Part shown: positions 5,695 to 6,953 of the stretch, in pieces
How positions within the stretch are numbered: the first letter of the stretch is position 1
Layout of the letters: each line of letters opens with the position of its first letter
Assembly: GCA_016926985.1 (NCBI GenBank)
Contig: JAFGNO010000170.1
Coordinates: 1-6,953, forward strand
Source: Anaerolineae bacterium
GTDB lineage: Bacteria > Chloroflexota > Anaerolineae > Aggregatilineales > UBA3940
DNA: 6,953 bases
Reading direction: 5' to 3'
Notes under the pieces: model-generated
What the model was told of the DNA's origin: nothing
The model's input: only the letters and a program-made list of their open reading frames with translations
The model's database searches: none
Made by a program: the position numbers and the translations under genes

Positions 5695-6099
5695 ATGAGG
5701 AATAAACGCTCATTCAAAAGCAATAAAAATATCGTCTATTCGTGTAAATATCATGTGGTATGGACAACGAAATATCGACGAAAAGTATTGGAGAACGGAG
5801 TTGAAAGTCGTTTAAAGGAAATCCTGCAAGAAGTTGTCAGCGAGTTGCAGAGTGAAATCATTGAGTTAGAAGTGATGCCGGACCATGTGCACCTCTTATG
5901 TGAGGTAGACCCACAATACGGTATACATCAGCTGGTAAAACGCTTGAAAGGGAGGAGTTCCCGCGTCCTGAGAGAAGAGTACCCCTGGTTAAGAAGCCGA
6001 TTGCCAACATTATGGACAAATGCGTACTTTGTGGCGACGGTGGGAGGAGCGCCGTTGCGGGCGATCAAGCAGTACATAGAGAAACAAAAGAGCGTATGA
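5695..6099 (+). CDS. tnpA: TnpA, IS200/IS605-family Y1 (HUH) transposase
   Basis: Single-strand-specific transposase of 134 aa, within the usual range for this compact family, which cuts and rejoins the element's ends using hairpin recognition. The family start VYSCKYHVVWTTKYRRKVL is at 14-32. The HUH metal-binding motif is H64-V-H66 within MPDHVHLL, and the catalytic tyrosine is Y127 in AIKQYIEKQ. All active-site residues are present and there is no frameshift, so the protein looks functional. The ATG at 5695 was chosen because it places the conserved N-terminal strand about 12 residues in, as in relatives; the in-frame ATG at 5659 would add residues from the hairpin-bearing left end. The stop overlaps tnpB as ATGA. 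Confidence 0.95.
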   Translation: MRNKRSFKSNKNIVYSCKYHVVWTTKYRRKVLENGVESRLKEILQEVVSELQSEIIELEVMPDHVHLLCEVDPQYGIHQLVKRLKGRSSRVLREEYPWLRSRLPTLWTNAYFVATVGGAPLRAIKQYIEKQKSV

Positions 6100-6953
6100 A
6101 GGGACTGCGCCGCACCTACAAATACCGGCTGTATCGCTGTGACAAACGAGACAGGCATCTGCACCAGCAGATCGATATCGCCTGCGAGATATGGAATCAC
6201 GGGATAGCGCTGCAAAGGCAGTACTACCGCTTGTGTGGTGGATACATCACAAAGCACAGGCTGCAAAAGCATATCGCCAAACTGAAAAGAGGAGCGAAGT
6301 ATGCCCGGTGGCGTGAATTAGACGCGCAGGCAGCGCAGGATGTGATTGAACGGTTGGACAGGGCGTACAAGCGCTTCTTTGCCAGGGAGGGAGGCAGGCC
6401 GGGCTTCAGAAAACGCAGGAAGTACCGGTCCTTCACCGTGAAACAGGCATCATGGGAAATGCTGGAAGGCAACACAGTCAAGATACGGGGACGGATATAC
6501 AAGGTTGTCAAACACCGTCCGATAAAGGGGACAATCAAAACGGTCACGGTCAAACGAGACAGTCTGAACAGGTTGTGGGTTTGTTTCAGCGTGATAGAAG
6601 CGTTTGAGCCAGAGGCAGAAGTCAGCACGGGTGAAACCGGCGGCTTCGATTTTGGTCTCAAGACCTTCTTAACCGACCACACAGGGCAGACCCATCCCAT
6701 GCCGGAATATCTCAGGGCCGACCTCAAGCGCATCCAGCGATTGAGCCGAGACCTATCCCGCAAGAGGAAGGGAAGTCACAACCGGGAGAAAGCGCGGCGC
6801 AACCTGGCACAGGCGCATGAGCGCGTGGCCAATCGGCGGCGCGAGTTCCACTTCAAGCTGGCCCATGACTTGTGTGACCAATACGATGTCCTGTGCTTTG
6901 AAGACCTCAATTTGCGCGGGATGAAGAGCCTCTGGGGGCGCAAGGTCAGTGAC
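6096..6953 (+). CDS. tnpB: TnpB, RuvC-type RNA-guided nuclease of the IS605 element (3' end missing)
   Basis: Open for 286 codons from the ATG at 6096 to the window edge without a stop. The ATG overlaps the tnpA stop by 4 nt. TnpB proteins are usually near 400 aa and act as guide-RNA-directed DNA nucleases that help keep the element in its site. Visible here: the basic N-terminal domain beginning MKGLRRTYKYRLYRCDKRDRH, a GRPGFRKRRKYRSF segment (100-113), the first RuvC acidic residue D185 in GGFDFGLKTF, and the second, E269, in VLCFEDLNLRGMKS. The helical RNRN-like KRKGSHNREKARRNLAQAHERVANRRREFHFKLA stretch typical of the family lies at 223-256. The zinc-finger CxxC pairs and third RuvC aspartate would lie past the edge, as would the guide RNA, so completeness cannot be judged. 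No lesion is visible. Confidence 0.93.
   Translation, partial: MKGLRRTYKYRLYRCDKRDRHLHQQIDIACEIWNHGIALQRQYYRLCGGYITKHRLQKHIAKLKRGAKYARWRELDAQAAQDVIERLDRAYKRFFAREGGRPGFRKRRKYRSFTVKQASWEMLEGNTVKIRGRIYKVVKHRPIKGTIKTVTVKRDSLNRLWVCFSVIEAFEPEAEVSTGETGGFDFGLKTFLTDHTGQTHPMPEYLRADLKRIQRLSRDLSRKRKGSHNREKARRNLAQAHERVANRRREFHFKLAHDLCDQYDVLCFEDLNLRGMKSLWGRKVSD

Larger units (their letters stand above)
5601..6953 (+). mobile_element. IS200/IS605-family insertion sequence (right end outside window)
   Basis: The element carries tnpA and tnpB in the same orientation, overlapping by 4 nt, after a short left end with a hairpin. The left boundary is placed after TTAC (5597-5600) on two grounds: AbiEii homology stops at this codon, and TTAC is the target tetranucleotide of the relative IS608. 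Such elements move as single-stranded DNA, insert 3' of a short target and make no target duplication, so no direct repeat is expected. The right end and the rest of the interrupted toxin gene lie past the edge. Confidence 0.85.

Noticed and set aside
6224..6763. 179-aa minus-strand open frame antisense to tnpB
   Set aside because: It has no recognisable domain and is explained as a shadow of the tnpB reading frame, which shows clear RuvC motifs.

Overview
The window looks like a chromosomal fragment from an environmental bacterium. A GC-rich, tightly packed minus-strand operon sits beside a visibly AT-richer accessory segment on the plus strand. The style of the sensor kinase, the IS200/IS605 transposase and the AbiE proteins would fit Chloroflexota (Anaerolineae-like). 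That is an impression from protein style only; no rRNA or marker gene is present to confirm it.

Region 1 (about 115-3765, minus strand) is one four-gene operon, transcribed right to left: ABC transporter ATPase (2820-3749), ABC-2 permease (2099-2836), membrane sensor histidine kinase of the NarX/DesK/LiaS type (765-2021) and NarL/LuxR-type response regulator (149-778). ATPase and permease overlap by 17 nt and kinase and regulator by 14 nt. The only gap, 77 nt between permease and kinase, holds a 17-bp stem-loop. A likely intrinsic terminator follows the regulator at 115-141. The arrangement matches exporter/two-component modules such as Bacillus YvfRSTU: the kinase probably senses an envelope-active compound or membrane stress and the regulator adjusts expression of the exporter. 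Upstream of the ATPase lies a perfect 22-bp palindrome (3848-3869) plus a 12-bp direct repeat with 21-bp period, the most likely control site for the operon.

Region 2 (about 3870-4228) has no supported gene. It holds several short inverted repeats and a C-rich tract resembling one arm of the operon's stem-loop.

Region 3 (4229-5600, plus strand) is an AbiE-type (type IV) toxin-antitoxin locus. The antitoxin/repressor AbiEi is complete. Its promoter is bracketed by a 12-bp inverted repeat (11 of 12 positions matching) with one arm over the -35 and the other over the start codon, a good candidate autoregulatory operator. The toxin AbiEii starts in a GTGA overlap with a strong ribosome binding site. 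It keeps its nucleotidyltransferase core but is cut off after about 167 residues.

Region 4 (about 5601 to the right edge, plus strand) is the cause: an IS200/IS605-family insertion with a left-end hairpin, tnpA (Y1 HUH transposase) and tnpB (RuvC-type nuclease, ATGA overlap, running off the edge). The boundary sits at a TTAC tetranucleotide, and an AAAG lies at the foot of the left hairpin, the same pair of sequences used as cleavage and guide sites by IS608. The element appears to have disabled the toxin while leaving the antitoxin and its promoter intact.

No wholly new system is evident. The most informative signals are the disrupted AbiE locus, its operator-like repeat, and the palindromic control region of the transporter/two-component operon.
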